Origin: Thorsellia kenyensis | GTDB lineage: Bacteria > Pseudomonadota > Gammaproteobacteria > Enterobacterales > Thorselliaceae | Direction of reading: 5' to 3' | Assembly (NCBI RefSeq): GCF_042432445.1 | Contig: NZ_JBHLXE010000071.1 | Coordinates: 1-64,000, forward strand | Length of the DNA: 64,000 nt | Part shown: piece after piece, positions 7,185-16,906 of the stretch | Numbering within the stretch: the stretch's first letter is position 1 | Layout of the letters: every line of letters starts with the position of its first letter | Notes under the pieces: model-generated | The model's input: the letters and a program-made list of their open reading frames with translations, nothing else | Told to the model about the DNA's origin: nothing | Databases searched by the model: none | Position numbers and translations under genes: made by a program

Positions 7185-9026
7185 ATGGAAAACTCACCAC
7201 AGTCACAGCTCAAAATCCTTGTAACAAAAGGCAAAGAGCAAGGGTATTTAACTTATGCTGAGGTTAATGACCATTTACCTGAAGATATTGTCGATTCAGA
7301 TCAAATTGAAGACATTATCCAAATGATCAATGACATGGGTATTCAGGTTTTAGATATTGCCCCTGATGCTGATGATCTTCTTTTGACAGCCCCACCGCTT
7401 GAAACCGACGAAGATGCGGTTGAAGCAGCTACACAAGTATTATCAAGTGTAGAATCTGAAATTGGTCGTACAACTGATCCAGTAAGAATGTACATGCGAG
7501 AAATGGGAACGGTTGATCTGTTAACCCGTGAAGGTGAAATAGCTATTGCTAAACGTATAGAAGATGGCATAAATGAAGTACAATCTGCAGTATCTGAATA
7601 CCCTGAAGCAATATCTTATCTTTTAGAACAATATAAGCTCGTTGAAGCTAATGAAGTCAGATTATCTGATCTTATCGTGGCATTTGTTGATCCAACAATA
7701 GCAGAGTCTGATGTCGAAACAGAATTAACGTTGGAAGATGAACCTATAGACACAGATATTGATGAGCCTGAAGACGATGAAGAAGTTGATGCTGATGCGG
7801 GTGAAACAGACAACAGTATAGATCCAGAAGTCGCAAGAGAAAAATTTGGTCAATTATCTGGACAGTATGAAATCACTCTAGCGATGATAAAAAAACATGG
7901 CCGGTCTCATGCTAAATCAGTAGCTGAAATTATCAAGCTTTCAGATATATTCAAACAATTTAGATTAGTCTCTAAACAATTTGATTATTTAGTCGCGAAC
8001 ATGCGAACCATGATGGATGAAATCCGTGAACAAGAAAGGCTTATCACTAAATTGTGTGTTGAGTATTGCAAAATGCCTAAAAAGAATTTTATGGCCTATT
8101 TTGTTGGTAAAGAAACTTCTATGTCATGGTTTGATAAAGCATGTGGTCTGAAAAAACCTTTTGCAGAGAAGTTACCCTCGGTGAGGGATGAAGTGGAACG
8201 CGCTGTAAACGCACTCTGCGAGATTGAAAAAAATACGGGTTTAACATTACAGCAAGCAAAAGACATAAACAAACGAATGTCATTAGGCGAAGCAAAAGCA
8301 AGACTTGCTAAAAAAGAGATGATAGAGGCTAACCTACGTTTAGTTATATCTATCGCTAAGAAATATACTAATCGCGGTTTACAATTTCTTGATTTAATCC
8401 AAGAAGGCAATATTGGGTTAATGAAAGCGGTAGATAAATTTGAGTATCGTCGTGGGTATAAATTTTCAACTTACGCCACATGGTGGATAAGACAAGCCAT
8501 AACGCGCTCGATTGCAGATCAAGCAAGAACTATCCGTATACCTGTTCATATGATCGAAACAATCAATAAACTCAATAGAATTTCAAGGCAAATGCTCCAA
8601 GAAATGGGCAGGGAAGCTACACCTGAGGAGTTATCTGAAAGAATGGGAATGCCAGAAGATAAAATCCGCAAAGTACTTAAAATAGCTAAAGAACCAATTT
8701 CTATTGAAACTCCAGTTGGAGACGATGATGATTCACATTTAGGGGATTTTATCGAAGATACCGCGTTAGAACTTCCTATTGAATCTGCAACGATGGAAAG
8801 TCTCAAAAATGCCACCCAGGAAATTTTGAGTGGTTTAACAGGAAGAGAGGCAAAAGTTTTGCGTATGCGATTTGGTATAGATATGAATACAGATCATACT
8901 CTAGAAGAAGTAGGTAAGCAGTTTGATGTTACACGTGAGCGTATCCGTCAAATAGAAGCGAAAGCATTACGTAAATTAAGACATCCAAGCCGTTCTGATG
9001 TATTAAGAAGCTTCCTGGATGACTAA
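7185..9026 (+). CDS. rpoD: RNA polymerase primary sigma factor sigma-70
   Basis: Housekeeping sigma factor that directs RNA polymerase to -35/-10 promoters. The 613-aa length equals that of E. coli RpoD. Region 1.1 (1-80) is followed by region 1.2 (DPVRMYMREMG), an acidic non-conserved insert (about 180-215, rich in D and E), region 2 (LDLIQEGNIGLMKAVDKF, YATWWIRQAI), region 3 (PVHMIETINKLNR) and region 4.2 (DVTRERIRQIEAKALRKLRH). It is last in the rpsU-dnaG-rpoD cluster but has its own extended -10 upstream. tRNA-Ile2 follows 82 nt downstream, as ileX follows rpoD in E. coli. Confidence 0.98.
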   Translation: MENSPQSQLKILVTKGKEQGYLTYAEVNDHLPEDIVDSDQIEDIIQMINDMGIQVLDIAPDADDLLLTAPPLETDEDAVEAATQVLSSVESEIGRTTDPVRMYMREMGTVDLLTREGEIAIAKRIEDGINEVQSAVSEYPEAISYLLEQYKLVEANEVRLSDLIVAFVDPTIAESDVETELTLEDEPIDTDIDEPEDDEEVDADAGETDNSIDPEVAREKFGQLSGQYEITLAMIKKHGRSHAKSVAEIIKLSDIFKQFRLVSKQFDYLVANMRTMMDEIREQERLITKLCVEYCKMPKKNFMAYFVGKETSMSWFDKACGLKKPFAEKLPSVRDEVERAVNALCEIEKNTGLTLQQAKDINKRMSLGEAKARLAKKEMIEANLRLVISIAKKYTNRGLQFLDLIQEGNIGLMKAVDKFEYRRGYKFSTYATWWIRQAITRSIADQARTIRIPVHMIETINKLNRISRQMLQEMGREATPEELSERMGMPEDKIRKVLKIAKEPISIETPVGDDDDSHLGDFIEDTALELPIESATMESLKNATQEILSGLTGREAKVLRMRFGIDMNTDHTLEEVGKQFDVTRERIRQIEAKALRKLRHPSRSDVLRSFLDD

Positions 9027-9085
9027 AAAAGATTAAAAATACGGCAGATAAACGAAAGTCACTAGATTTTTTCATCTTAAACATA

Positions 9086-9091
9086 TATAAT
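9086..9091 (+). promoter_or_regulatory. -10 element for the tRNA-Ile2 gene
   Basis: A perfect TATAAT ends 17 bp before the mature tRNA 5' end. The -35 at this spacing (TAGATT, 9063-9068) is weak. It gives the tRNA its own transcription start downstream of rpoD. Confidence 0.6.
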
Positions 9092-9108
9092 CTTCCGTAT
9101 ATTTTAAA

Positions 9109-9185
9109 GGCCCTATAGCTCAGTTGGTTAGAGCATCCGACTCATAATCGGCAGGTCGCAGGTTCAAGTCCTGCTGGGGCCACCA
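9109..9185 (+). tRNA. ileX: tRNA-Ile2 with CAT anticodon (lysidine-modified)
   Basis: A complete 77-nt cloverleaf with encoded CCA. The acceptor stem GGCCCTA pairs with TGGGGCC (one G-U). It has a D arm with AGCTCAG, an anticodon loop CTCATAA closed by CCGA/TCGG, and a T arm GCAGG-TTCAAGT-CCTGC. The anticodon is CAT. The body resembles E. coli tRNA-Ile2 (GGCCC...GACTCATAATCG...GGTCGC...GGGGCC) much more than elongator Met (GGCTACG...). The place directly after rpoD matches E. coli ileX. The wobble C should be changed to lysidine by TilS so that the tRNA reads AUA codons. Confidence 0.92.
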
Positions 9186-10110
9186 TTCTAATAATTCCTC
9201 TAACTTTTTGAACTACCAATATCATAGCTTTATTTCTCTGTTAACAATTAAACTAATTAATTAGTTTTATATATTCTATCATCCATCAATTATGTCTATT
9301 GTTTATAATAGCTATGAACTTATTTTAAGGTAGAATCATACAAAGTGTATAATAACAATATTCTATGAAACACTCACCTTAGAAAGATAGATACCGTATG
9401 ATCTTATAGCTATTCTTTTTCTTCCTTTTACCGCTACTCATTCAGTTAATTTAGATACTAGGAATGTACTAACTTGAAATCAATTAACTATAGTATAATT
9501 AGGCTAGAAAATCACATCAGTTGGCGCGAATATAATGAATGAAAGTTTTTGCTTAAACGATTAAGATATTATTCAATGATTTATAGACGCACAGAATTAA
9601 TCTTTATCAAAACTTATTCGCGAATAGTCAATAGTAGTTCCCTTGCTGCTCTTTTGATTTAGCGTTTATTGATAATAAATACTTATTTTTATATTAATGA
9701 GATAGGTAGGTTATGATTTAATGAAAAATATAGAAGAACAGCATCTTTTATACTTATCAGTAAAACTCATTGAATATGTAGAATGCAATTTTGAGTTTTA
9801 GATATGTATTCTCACAATTGGCTATTTCTGCGCTCTAGATAAAAAACATAAGCTTTTGATTTAAAATAGAAACTCAGTAGCGAGAGTAACACTTATCTTA
9901 AAAGCCACAGGAATTTATTGTGGGCCTGGTGAAAATCAAGATATAGGTTTTAGCATGAATTATTGCAGCTGACTTACCATCGAAATACAATCTACTTTAA
10001 CAACATAAAGTCTGCACAGTAGAAAAACAGTGCAGTCTTAACAAGGAATATAATTGGAAAAGTAGTAAGATCATCCACGAAAAATAATTACGAGGAGAAT
10101 ATTTATAAAA
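9186..10110. other. 925-nt gene-free stretch
   Basis: Very AT-rich, with stops in all frames and no recognisable protein or tRNA. It contains scattered TATAAT-like boxes (for example near 9492) and an imperfect hairpin at 10008-10039 next to the RDD gene. It may be the residue of a deleted gene; nothing identifies one. Confidence 0.5.
10008..10039 (-). terminator. Possible terminator of the RDD gene
   Basis: Arms AAGTCTGCAC and GTGCAGTCTT pair with one T-T mismatch around a 12-nt loop, about 70 nt past the RDD stop on the minus strand. The T-tract after it is weak. Confidence 0.4.
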
Positions 10111-10788
10111 TTAGCTAATAATATTAGGTTTATCCTTGTCGTTATTTTGTATTAATTCACTTTTAGGTTTAGTACTGGTTGATTTACTTTCTAATTTATT
10201 TTTATCTACAACATAGGATTTAGCCAAAATTAAGTCGTGGAGTCCTTGCCTATTTTTCAAAATAAATTGAATGATAATTAACGGAAAAAGAAATGGCAGC
10301 ACTACATATTTGATCAGATTACGTAAATAGGCATGCAAAAATGTTAGTTTACCTCCTTGCTCATCAATAACTGCCATACCAAGCAATAATTTCCCTGGTG
10401 ATGCTTTTAGTTTACTTGATTCTAAAAAAGCAAATAACAACATTGGTATTTGCCACAATATAAAACTAAATAGATAAATATGTTTTTCAAAATTTAGATT
10501 TTCAAGTGAAATATCTCCATTGTTATCGACAAGGAGTATATTTTCAAAAAGATTTATCCCCGAAACAAAGAGTAAAAGGATATGGGCTAAATCAATAATT
10601 AAAATATCTATGACATAAGCAATAAAACGCTCTGAATGGGAAGCTAATTGGTTTTGCTGAATCATAAAACTCTCTCTTTTTTCATACGTAGAATCATCTA
10701 TTTTACTCTTTTCTGTCAGTTCCAAAGAACTATTTATTCCACATTTATAAGTTTCTGTTTGTTCTTTATGGTGATTTTCAATTGTCAT
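10111..10788 (-). CDS. RDD-family integral membrane protein
   Basis: A 225-aa inner-membrane protein with one RDD domain. The signature run RFIAYVIDILIIDLA (Arg then two Asp) opens transmembrane segment 1. A second long hydrophobic segment spans about 105-125. The conserved SPGKLLLGMAVID and LRNLIKY blocks precede a third segment (about 180-198). The tail is polar, K/S/N-rich. RDD proteins have no settled common function, though some are linked to ion exchange or envelope processes, so no substrate is claimed. The first 41 residues are polar and unconserved. ATG 10665 (second Met, with AGAGAG just upstream) is an equally plausible start giving a 184-aa protein. It stands alone upstream of the cyo cluster. 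Confidence 0.75.
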   Translation of the reverse strand: MTIENHHKEQTETYKCGINSSLELTEKSKIDDSTYEKRESFMIQQNQLASHSERFIAYVIDILIIDLAHILLLFVSGINLFENILLVDNNGDISLENLNFEKHIYLFSFILWQIPMLLFAFLESSKLKASPGKLLLGMAVIDEQGGKLTFLHAYLRNLIKYVVLPFLFPLIIIQFILKNRQGLHDLILAKSYVVDKNKLESKSTSTKPKSELIQNNDKDKPNIIS

Positions 10789-10892
10789 CTCTATATTTGT
10801 GATCCTTTTAAGTGTGGGAATACTTTTTAATTTTTTGAAGTTAGCAAAATTGGATGAATAATAAAGAATTTAATCTTTGCTAATTGATATAA

Positions 10893-11783
10893 TTAGTAGG
10901 GAATTGCCATAGCAAGACTCGACAAAGTAATAAGAATAATAGAAAAATAAAATAACTTTTTCGATGCTCTTTGATAGCATAAGGTTAACGGCATTTGATC
11001 TTGAAAAGTAGTATTACTCGAGGGTATTTTAAATAATTTAAAAGCAAGAAATAACCAATAAACACTCAAAATAAATGCTACAAAAGTGTAAGCTAAGCGT
11101 TTTTGTTCGATTAATCCTAAGGCAGTGCTTAACAATAGAAAAATAAAACAGTAAATAAGACACTCTACTTGTGTGCGCTTTAGACCTTTTACGTGCGGTA
11201 AAACGGGAATTTTAGCTACTTTATAATCTTCAAAACGATTGAGTGCAATAGCATATGCATGTGGCATTTGCCATACACTGAACATCAATAGAAGAATAAG
11301 CGCACTTAAATCAAAATGATTAGTCACAGCGACATAACCAATAACTGGCGGAACAGCCCCAGAAACACTGCCTATTAAAGTGCCGTAAATCGAATTGCGT
11401 TTAAAGTATAATGAATAAAATCCTACATAGACTAAGAGACCAAGTAAACCCAAAAGCCCTGAGAGAGGATTGACAAAATAAAATAGAACCAGTAAACCAG
11501 CTATTGTCAGAATTACACTATAAAAAGAGCCTGCAATAAGACTTATTTCACCTGTTACCGTAGCTCGCATAGAAGTACGCTTCATTAGGGCGTCAATATC
11601 CCTATCTATCAGATTGTTTGCGACACAACCACCAGCAATTATCAAAGCAACGCCTAAGATTGACCAAAAAAAAAGCAGAAACGGATAAGCCTCACGGGTG
11701 GCTAAGAAAAAGCCCCCGAATACAGCTATTAAATTTCCAAAAATAATCCCTGGTTTGGTTAATTGAATATACGCTTTTAACAT
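10893..11783 (-). CDS. cyoE: Protoheme IX farnesyltransferase (heme O synthase)
   Basis: Transfers a farnesyl group to heme b to make heme O for cytochrome bo3. The 296-aa protein is a UbiA-family polytopic membrane enzyme with about eight hydrophobic segments. It has the first Asp-rich motif NNLIDRDID (about 61-69), the RTSMRATVTGEI block, and the loop with QMPHAYAIAL. The length matches E. coli CyoE (296). It is the last cyo gene but lies 164 nt after cyoD, with two hairpins in between and an 8-bp palindrome just before its start. It may therefore be expressed less than, or separately from, cyoABCD. Confidence 0.95.
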   Translation of the reverse strand: MLKAYIQLTKPGIIFGNLIAVFGGFFLATREAYPFLLFFWSILGVALIIAGGCVANNLIDRDIDALMKRTSMRATVTGEISLIAGSFYSVILTIAGLLVLFYFVNPLSGLLGLLGLLVYVGFYSLYFKRNSIYGTLIGSVSGAVPPVIGYVAVTNHFDLSALILLLMFSVWQMPHAYAIALNRFEDYKVAKIPVLPHVKGLKRTQVECLIYCFIFLLLSTALGLIEQKRLAYTFVAFILSVYWLFLAFKLFKIPSSNTTFQDQMPLTLCYQRASKKLFYFSIILITLSSLAMAIPY

Positions 11784-11802
11784 AATTGTAATAGTATCAC
11801 TT

Positions 11803-11821
11803 AATTCACTAAGAGTGAATT
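11803..11821. promoter_or_regulatory. Palindrome 20 nt upstream of cyoE
   Basis: AATTCACT-AAG-AGTGAATT is a perfect 8-bp inverted repeat just ahead of the cyoE start. It could be an operator or an mRNA hairpin near the ribosome-binding site. Confidence 0.35.
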
Positions 11822-11873
11822 TTATATTGAAATCATTATGAAGAGAACTTTAGCAACCAACATAAAAATGAGA

Positions 11874-11897
11874 AAGGCTGCAAAAAAATGCAGCCTT
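11874..11897 (-). terminator. Hairpin between cyoD and cyoE
   Basis: Perfect 8-bp arms AAGGCTGC/GCAGCCTT around an 8-nt loop, followed on the minus strand by TCTCATTTTT. A second stem (TAAGTGA/TCACTTA, 11904-11925) lies between it and cyoD. Together they look like a partial terminator lowering cyoE relative to cyoABCD. Confidence 0.65.
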
Positions 11898-11947
11898 AGG
11901 AGTTAAGTGAAATGTACCTCACTTAAAATATTATTCATTTTACATAC

Positions 11948-12280
11948 TTAACTAAGCATCATATTATGATGCAAGCTCACCAATACCCAAACAGAACCTG
12001 CAACTACTATGCCTACGACAATAATCGTATAAATCATAGAAATAAAGTTCCAACGTTGTTCTTTTGACGTATTAATATGTAAGAAATAAACAATATGCAC
12101 AACCATTTGTATAGCCGCACAAACAGAAATAATCACCATTTTAGTTGACGACGCCATTTCTGGCATATTCATCACAACGGCAAAAGGGATCACTGTTAAA
12201 ATAACTGCTAAAACAAACCCAATAACATAAGATTTCATTGAACCATGATAATGTGCTGAAGGTGAATGATTTGCGCTCAT
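11948..12280 (-). CDS. cyoD: Cytochrome bo3 ubiquinol oxidase subunit IV
   Basis: A small membrane subunit that helps assemble the CuB site of the bo3 oxidase. The 110-aa protein (E. coli 109) has three transmembrane helices (about 17-37, 45-66, 80-102) and the family block MVVHIVYFLHIN. Its start codon overlaps the cyoC stop by one base (TAATG), indicating translational coupling. Confidence 0.95.
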   Translation of the reverse strand: MSANHSPSAHYHGSMKSYVIGFVLAVILTVIPFAVVMNMPEMASSTKMVIISVCAAIQMVVHIVYFLHINTSKEQRWNFISMIYTIIVVGIVVAGSVWVLVSLHHNMMLS

Positions 12281-12903
12281 TATATGCTCCCCATCAAATA
12301 AACAAAGGTGAATACGCCAATCCAGATAACATCAAGAAAATGCCAGAAAAGACTTAAGCACATCAAGCGAGTACAATTTGTTTCAGTAACACCACGTCTT
12401 GATACTTGAATCAACATAACAATTATCCAGATAAGCCCAGCAGTTACGTGAATACCATGAGTTCCAACAAGTGCAAAGAAACCAGATAAGAAACCACTTC
12501 TATCAGGGCCAGCACCGATACTAATCAGATGGTGAAATTCATAAAGTTCAATAGCTAAGAATCCTGAACCCAGCAAAAAAGTGATAAAAAGCCATATTAA
12601 AATTCCACTTTTATTATTCACTTTCATAGCCAGCATAGCAAAACCAAACGTAATACTACTGATTAATAAAAACGCTGTTTCAGCAATAACAAGATTCAAG
12701 TTTTCGAAAATTTCACTCGGGGTCGGACCACCAGCAGTACCGACCACTAAGACCGCATAAGTCGCAAATAGTGCTGCGAAAATTAAGCAGTCACTCATCA
12801 AATATACCCAGAAACCTAATACTTTAGTTCCTTGAGCATCATGATGATGCTCATCATGTGAATCATGAGCATGACCATCAAATTGCATTGTATTACTTGT
12901 CAT
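12280..12903 (-). CDS. cyoC: Cytochrome bo3 ubiquinol oxidase subunit III
   Basis: Subunit III of the proton-pumping quinol oxidase. The 207-aa protein has a His-rich cytoplasmic N terminus (H at 11, 13, 16, 19-21), also seen in E. coli CyoC. Five membrane helices follow, with conserved LMSDCLIFAALFATYAV, YEFHHL, GPDRSGFLSGFFALVGTHG and SLFWHFLDVIW. It overlaps the end of cyoB by 11 nt and the start of cyoD by one base. Confidence 0.96.
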   Translation of the reverse strand: MTSNTMQFDGHAHDSHDEHHHDAQGTKVLGFWVYLMSDCLIFAALFATYAVLVVGTAGGPTPSEIFENLNLVIAETAFLLISSITFGFAMLAMKVNNKSGILIWLFITFLLGSGFLAIELYEFHHLISIGAGPDRSGFLSGFFALVGTHGIHVTAGLIWIIVMLIQVSRRGVTETNCTRLMCLSLFWHFLDVIWIGVFTFVYLMGSI

Positions 12904-14884
12904 ATTTCACTCCTGCTTTATCAAGTTCTGCATAGTGAGCATTCTCAACTTCTTCAATTTTATCGACTTGAACATAGTAATCGATATCTTCATCGAAACT
13001 TTTAATTATCCAAACTACAATTGATCCCACAAAGCCAACAAGTGCTAACCACCAAATGTGCCAGATGAGTGCAAAACCCATGACCAAGAGAAGACCACTT
13101 ATATACATACCCGCAGCCGTATTTTTTGGCATATGAATTGGAGAATAAGATTTTGGTTTTTTATACAATGTACCGTTCGCTTTCATTTCACTCACTGCAT
13201 CTCTATCTGATACTTTAGGTAAAACTGCAAAGTTATAGAAAGGAGGTGGTGATGAAGTCGCCCACTCTAAAGTACGTCCATTCCAAGGATCGCCAGTTAC
13301 ATCGCGAAGTTTATCTCTATTTTTAATACTTACAATAATTTGAATCACTTGACTTGCAATACCTACTGCAATAATTATTGCACCAATCGCAGCCACAACT
13401 AAAAGAGTGTGATATTCAGGATCAATACCTTGACTTAAACGACGCGTCATACCTTTGAAACCAAGTACATAAAGAGGCATAAATGCTACATAGAAGCCTA
13501 TGAACCAGCACCAAAATGCCAATTTACCCCAGAAAGGCTCAAGTCTAAAGCCCATTGCTTTAGGGAACCAATAGGTAAATCCTGCAATACATCCAAAGAC
13601 CACAGCGCCAATAATTGTGTTATGGAAGTGAGCAATCAAGAATAAACTATTATGAAGTACTGGGTTCGCAGCAGACACTGATAATAAAACGCCTGTCATT
13701 CCGCCAATAGTAAAAGTAACTAAAAAACCTATCGTCCAAAGCATGGGCACTTCCATTTCAACGCGTCCTTTATACATGGTAAATAACCAGTTAAAGATTT
13801 TGACACCTGTTGGAATAGAAATAATCATTGTCGCTACACCGAAGAATGCATTAACCGCAGGACTATTTCCCATCGTAAAGAAGTGATGGAGCCAAACAAT
13901 GAATGATAAAATTGTGATAGCAACTGTTGCCCAGACTAAAGAGGTATACCCGAACAGACGTTTACGTGAGAATGTCGCAGTAACTTCCGAGAATACACCA
14001 AATACTGGTAGTACAAGAATGTAAACTTCAGGGTGTCCCCAAATCCAAATCAAGTTGACGTACATCATCATATTCCCACCCATATCATTGGTGAAAAAAT
14101 GCGTACCTAAGTATCTATCTAACGTTAAAAGTGCAATAGAAACAGTTAATACAGGGAATGAGATGATGATAAGAATATTCGCACAAAGCGATGTCCATGT
14201 GAATACAGGCATTTTCATTAAAGTTATGCCAGGAGCACGCATTTTTAAAATGGTGGCAAAAAAGTTAACACCTGTTAACAAGGTACCTATCCCTGAGATC
14301 TGAAGGCTCCAAATCCAATAATCTACGCCCGTACCAGAACTATATTCTGTCAAAGAGAGCGGAGGATATGCAAGCCAACCGGTTTGAGCAAATTCACCCA
14401 CACCGAGTGAAATATTGATAAGTACAACACCCACAACAAACAACCAGAAACTCAAGTTATTCAAAAATGGGAATGCCACATCTCTTGCACCAATTTGTAA
14501 TGGAACAACAATATTCATCAAACCCACAATAAATGGCATTGCCATGAAAAAGATCATGATGACGCCATGGGCAGTAAAAATTTGATCATAGTGGTGTGCA
14601 TTTAAATACCCCGCTTCGCCAGCCGAAGAAAGGACTTGCTGTCCACGCATCAATAACGCATCAGCAAAGCCTCTAAAGAGCATAATAAATGCAACCACGA
14701 TATACATAATACCTATACGCTTATGATCTACTGAAGTAAACCAATCGCGCCATAGCCAACCCCACAATTTATAGCGTGTGAGAAGTCCCACTACGAGAGC
14801 ACCAATTATACCAATAGCAAGAAGTGTTACTACGATTATTGGTTCATGTAATGGAACGGCATCTAACGTTAATTTTCCAAACAT
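12893..14884 (-). CDS. cyoB: Cytochrome bo3 ubiquinol oxidase subunit I
   Basis: Catalytic heme-copper subunit that oxidises ubiquinol, reduces O2 to water and pumps protons. The 663-aa protein matches E. coli CyoB in length. It keeps the heme b ligand His in TAHGVIMIFF, the CuB ligands (HPEVYILVLP with the His-Tyr pair, and the adjacent HH in VWLHHFF), and the heme o3/b ligands in LIAHFHNT. About 15 transmembrane helices are visible. It lies 22 nt after cyoA and overlaps cyoC. Confidence 0.98.
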   Translation of the reverse strand: MFGKLTLDAVPLHEPIIVVTLLAIGIIGALVVGLLTRYKLWGWLWRDWFTSVDHKRIGIMYIVVAFIMLFRGFADALLMRGQQVLSSAGEAGYLNAHHYDQIFTAHGVIMIFFMAMPFIVGLMNIVVPLQIGARDVAFPFLNNLSFWLFVVGVVLINISLGVGEFAQTGWLAYPPLSLTEYSSGTGVDYWIWSLQISGIGTLLTGVNFFATILKMRAPGITLMKMPVFTWTSLCANILIIISFPVLTVSIALLTLDRYLGTHFFTNDMGGNMMMYVNLIWIWGHPEVYILVLPVFGVFSEVTATFSRKRLFGYTSLVWATVAITILSFIVWLHHFFTMGNSPAVNAFFGVATMIISIPTGVKIFNWLFTMYKGRVEMEVPMLWTIGFLVTFTIGGMTGVLLSVSAANPVLHNSLFLIAHFHNTIIGAVVFGCIAGFTYWFPKAMGFRLEPFWGKLAFWCWFIGFYVAFMPLYVLGFKGMTRRLSQGIDPEYHTLLVVAAIGAIIIAVGIASQVIQIIVSIKNRDKLRDVTGDPWNGRTLEWATSSPPPFYNFAVLPKVSDRDAVSEMKANGTLYKKPKSYSPIHMPKNTAAGMYISGLLLVMGFALIWHIWWLALVGFVGSIVVWIIKSFDEDIDYYVQVDKIEEVENAHYAELDKAGVKYDK

Positions 14885-14906
14885 ATTTTCGTTCCTCTAA
14901 ATAGAA

Positions 14907-15872
14907 TTAATGAGTCGCTGCATCATGTGCATGATGAGCACTCTCATCGTGCCTTTGACCGCCATGGTCTGCGTGATTAGCATGCCCAGCGTTATCACCT
15001 GCATATAAATTTTGAGAAAACTGCGTCACGACGTCTCTAAAAAGGCCTGGTTTAATATTAGTAAAATATTGTACTGGTGCATTTTCAGAGGGCTTTGCTA
15101 AGACTTTGTATGCTTCAAAGCTATTTAAATCTGCACCCTCAGCACGAACCTTATTTACCCAAGCATCAAAATCATTTTCATTTTTAGCTAAGGCTTTAAA
15201 TTTCATACCAGAGAAACCAGGGCCACTGTAACTTGCAGAGATGCCTTTGAATTCCCCAGGCTCGTTAGCAATTAAATTTAGCTTAGTTTGCATACCAGCC
15301 ATCACATAAATTTGACCACCTAGTTGAGGAATAAAAAATGAGTTCATGACTGATTGAGAAGTCAATCTAAATTCTACAGGCCTGTCAACAGGTAGAGCTA
15401 ATTCGTTTATAGCTGCAACACCTTGTTCTGGATAGACAAATAACCATTTCCAATCCAAAGAAACGACTTCTACGACTAAAGGTTCTTTATCGCTTTCAAG
15501 TGGTTTATATGGATGTAAAGAATAGGCTGTTTTCCAAGTGATTGTTCCTAAAATGATAATAATAATTAAAGGAACCATCCAAACAACAAATTCAATCTTA
15601 TTTGAGTGTTCCCAGTCCGGCTTATACTCATTTTTAGTATTTGATGCTCTATATTTCCAAGCAAAAAATACGGACAGAACAATAGCAGGAATAACAACAA
15701 TCAGCATAAGGCCTATAGCCCAATAGATTAAATCACGTTGCTGAACACCTACTGCCCCTTTCGAGTTAATAAGTGCAGCATTTTCACATCCCGTTAGAAC
15801 AAACAGAGAAGCAAAAAGTGTGAAAAAACCCATTGTTTTTAGCCAGGTTTTGTATTTATTTAATAAATTCAT
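14907..15872 (-). CDS. cyoA: Cytochrome bo3 ubiquinol oxidase subunit II (lipoprotein)
   Basis: Membrane-anchored subunit II. The 321-aa protein has a lipoprotein signal with lipobox LTGC (Cys 29), two transmembrane helices (about 46-68 and 90-112), then a periplasmic cupredoxin-like domain with SLDWKWLFVYPEQG and FFIPQLGGQIYVMAGM. As in other quinol oxidases, the CuA Cys ligands of cytochrome c oxidases are missing. The tail from about 296 is His/Asp-rich. It is the first gene of cyoABCD(E), with AGAGG upstream of its ATG. The promoter should be in the adjoining 1 kb gap. Confidence 0.96.
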   Translation of the reverse strand: MNLLNKYKTWLKTMGFFTLFASLFVLTGCENAALINSKGAVGVQQRDLIYWAIGLMLIVVIPAIVLSVFFAWKYRASNTKNEYKPDWEHSNKIEFVVWMVPLIIIIILGTITWKTAYSLHPYKPLESDKEPLVVEVVSLDWKWLFVYPEQGVAAINELALPVDRPVEFRLTSQSVMNSFFIPQLGGQIYVMAGMQTKLNLIANEPGEFKGISASYSGPGFSGMKFKALAKNENDFDAWVNKVRAEGADLNSFEAYKVLAKPSENAPVQYFTNIKPGLFRDVVTQFSQNLYAGDNAGHANHADHGGQRHDESAHHAHDAATH

Positions 15873-16906
15873 TGAAGAACCTCTGACATAATAGAATTAA
15901 TGGAGTTTTCAAAGCACGCATTATTCTAAGTCATATTGCAATACAAAGTAAATCATACTTTCAAAATGTTGTGATATCCGTGTTACTTTTAATCTTTAAA
16001 CCACAACTAAGTTACATTACACACACAAATTTTTAACATCCTCTTAACAATTGGGCTTATTCGCCTTTTCTTTATAACTTAAATCAATAAAGTGGTAAAA
16101 ATATTAAAGTATTTATTTCGCTTATGTACTTATTTTTCTGCATAATTTGTTGCAAAATTGCTAATTCTTTTTATTGTTTTGGCATCTTTTAATTCTTTAA
16201 ATTTTGTTGTTAATAAATTGAGATTTTAAAACAGAATAATTTTAGCGTTGTATTCATCAAATCTTGATAAAGTACAATTTAGTGTGTATGAATTAGAAAA
16301 GTTCTGCAGTGAATAAAATATTATTCAATCCTCATAAAAATTATTTTTGGTAAAATAATACATAAGATTCATTATAGATGCAGGGCATAGCCGCTAAATT
16401 AATCATGTCCCTTTTCATTTGATGTCCAAACGTTAGCCATATGGAGTGAAGTAAATAGACTATATTTATCAGCTAATTTGACGATTTGCAACAGTTCCAC
16501 CCAATAGCAATCAAGATGCAGGTTTTGGTTAAGTTTGCGCCACCTGAATAGTCCTTGGAATACTATCTGTACATGCAACTGGAAGTAACTCTTGTATATT
16601 TAGTCATTTTGGGTAGTATAAAGTAAGCATTATTTTTGCACTGTCAAGCAATTGAACTCGCTTTGGTTAACCTAACAAATTCAGATTAAAAAGCAAAAAA
16701 ATAGTTCTTTAGGCATGCGTTATATCCCAATTAAACAAATTGGATTTGCTAAGATGATTTAAGTCATGTTAGGCTTATTAATCAATTTAGATGGTTATGT
16801 TTCGTGTTACACTACGAACTAAAAAATGCTTTGCTATCAATCCGGTAATTAACATTTTTTTAACTTATTTTATCACTTATTTTATCAAACTTAAGAGAGC
16901 CAATAT
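15873..16906. other. 1-kb gene-free stretch between cyoA and fumA
   Basis: Divergent promoter region for cyoA and fumA, AT-rich with no recognisable gene. Part of it (about 16380-16580) is more GC-rich and has a short open frame on the minus strand that matches no family I know; it could be a decayed gene. A clean FNR dyad (TTGAT-N4-ATCAA) or CRP dyad was looked for by eye and not found. Confidence 0.45.

Noticed and set aside
9536..9631. Stop-interrupted frame starting MNESFCLND after tRNA-Ile2
   Set aside because: It has at least four stops in about 30 codons and matches no family I recognise, so it is not called a pseudogene.
14889..15000. His-rich tails of CyoA and CyoC as a novel metal system
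   Set aside because: E. coli CyoC also has a His-rich N terminus and such tails are common in the family.
16400..16590. Minus-strand open frame in the cyoA-fumA gap
   Set aside because: No recognised motif, no ribosome-binding site and no plausible start; kept only as a note in the gap entry.
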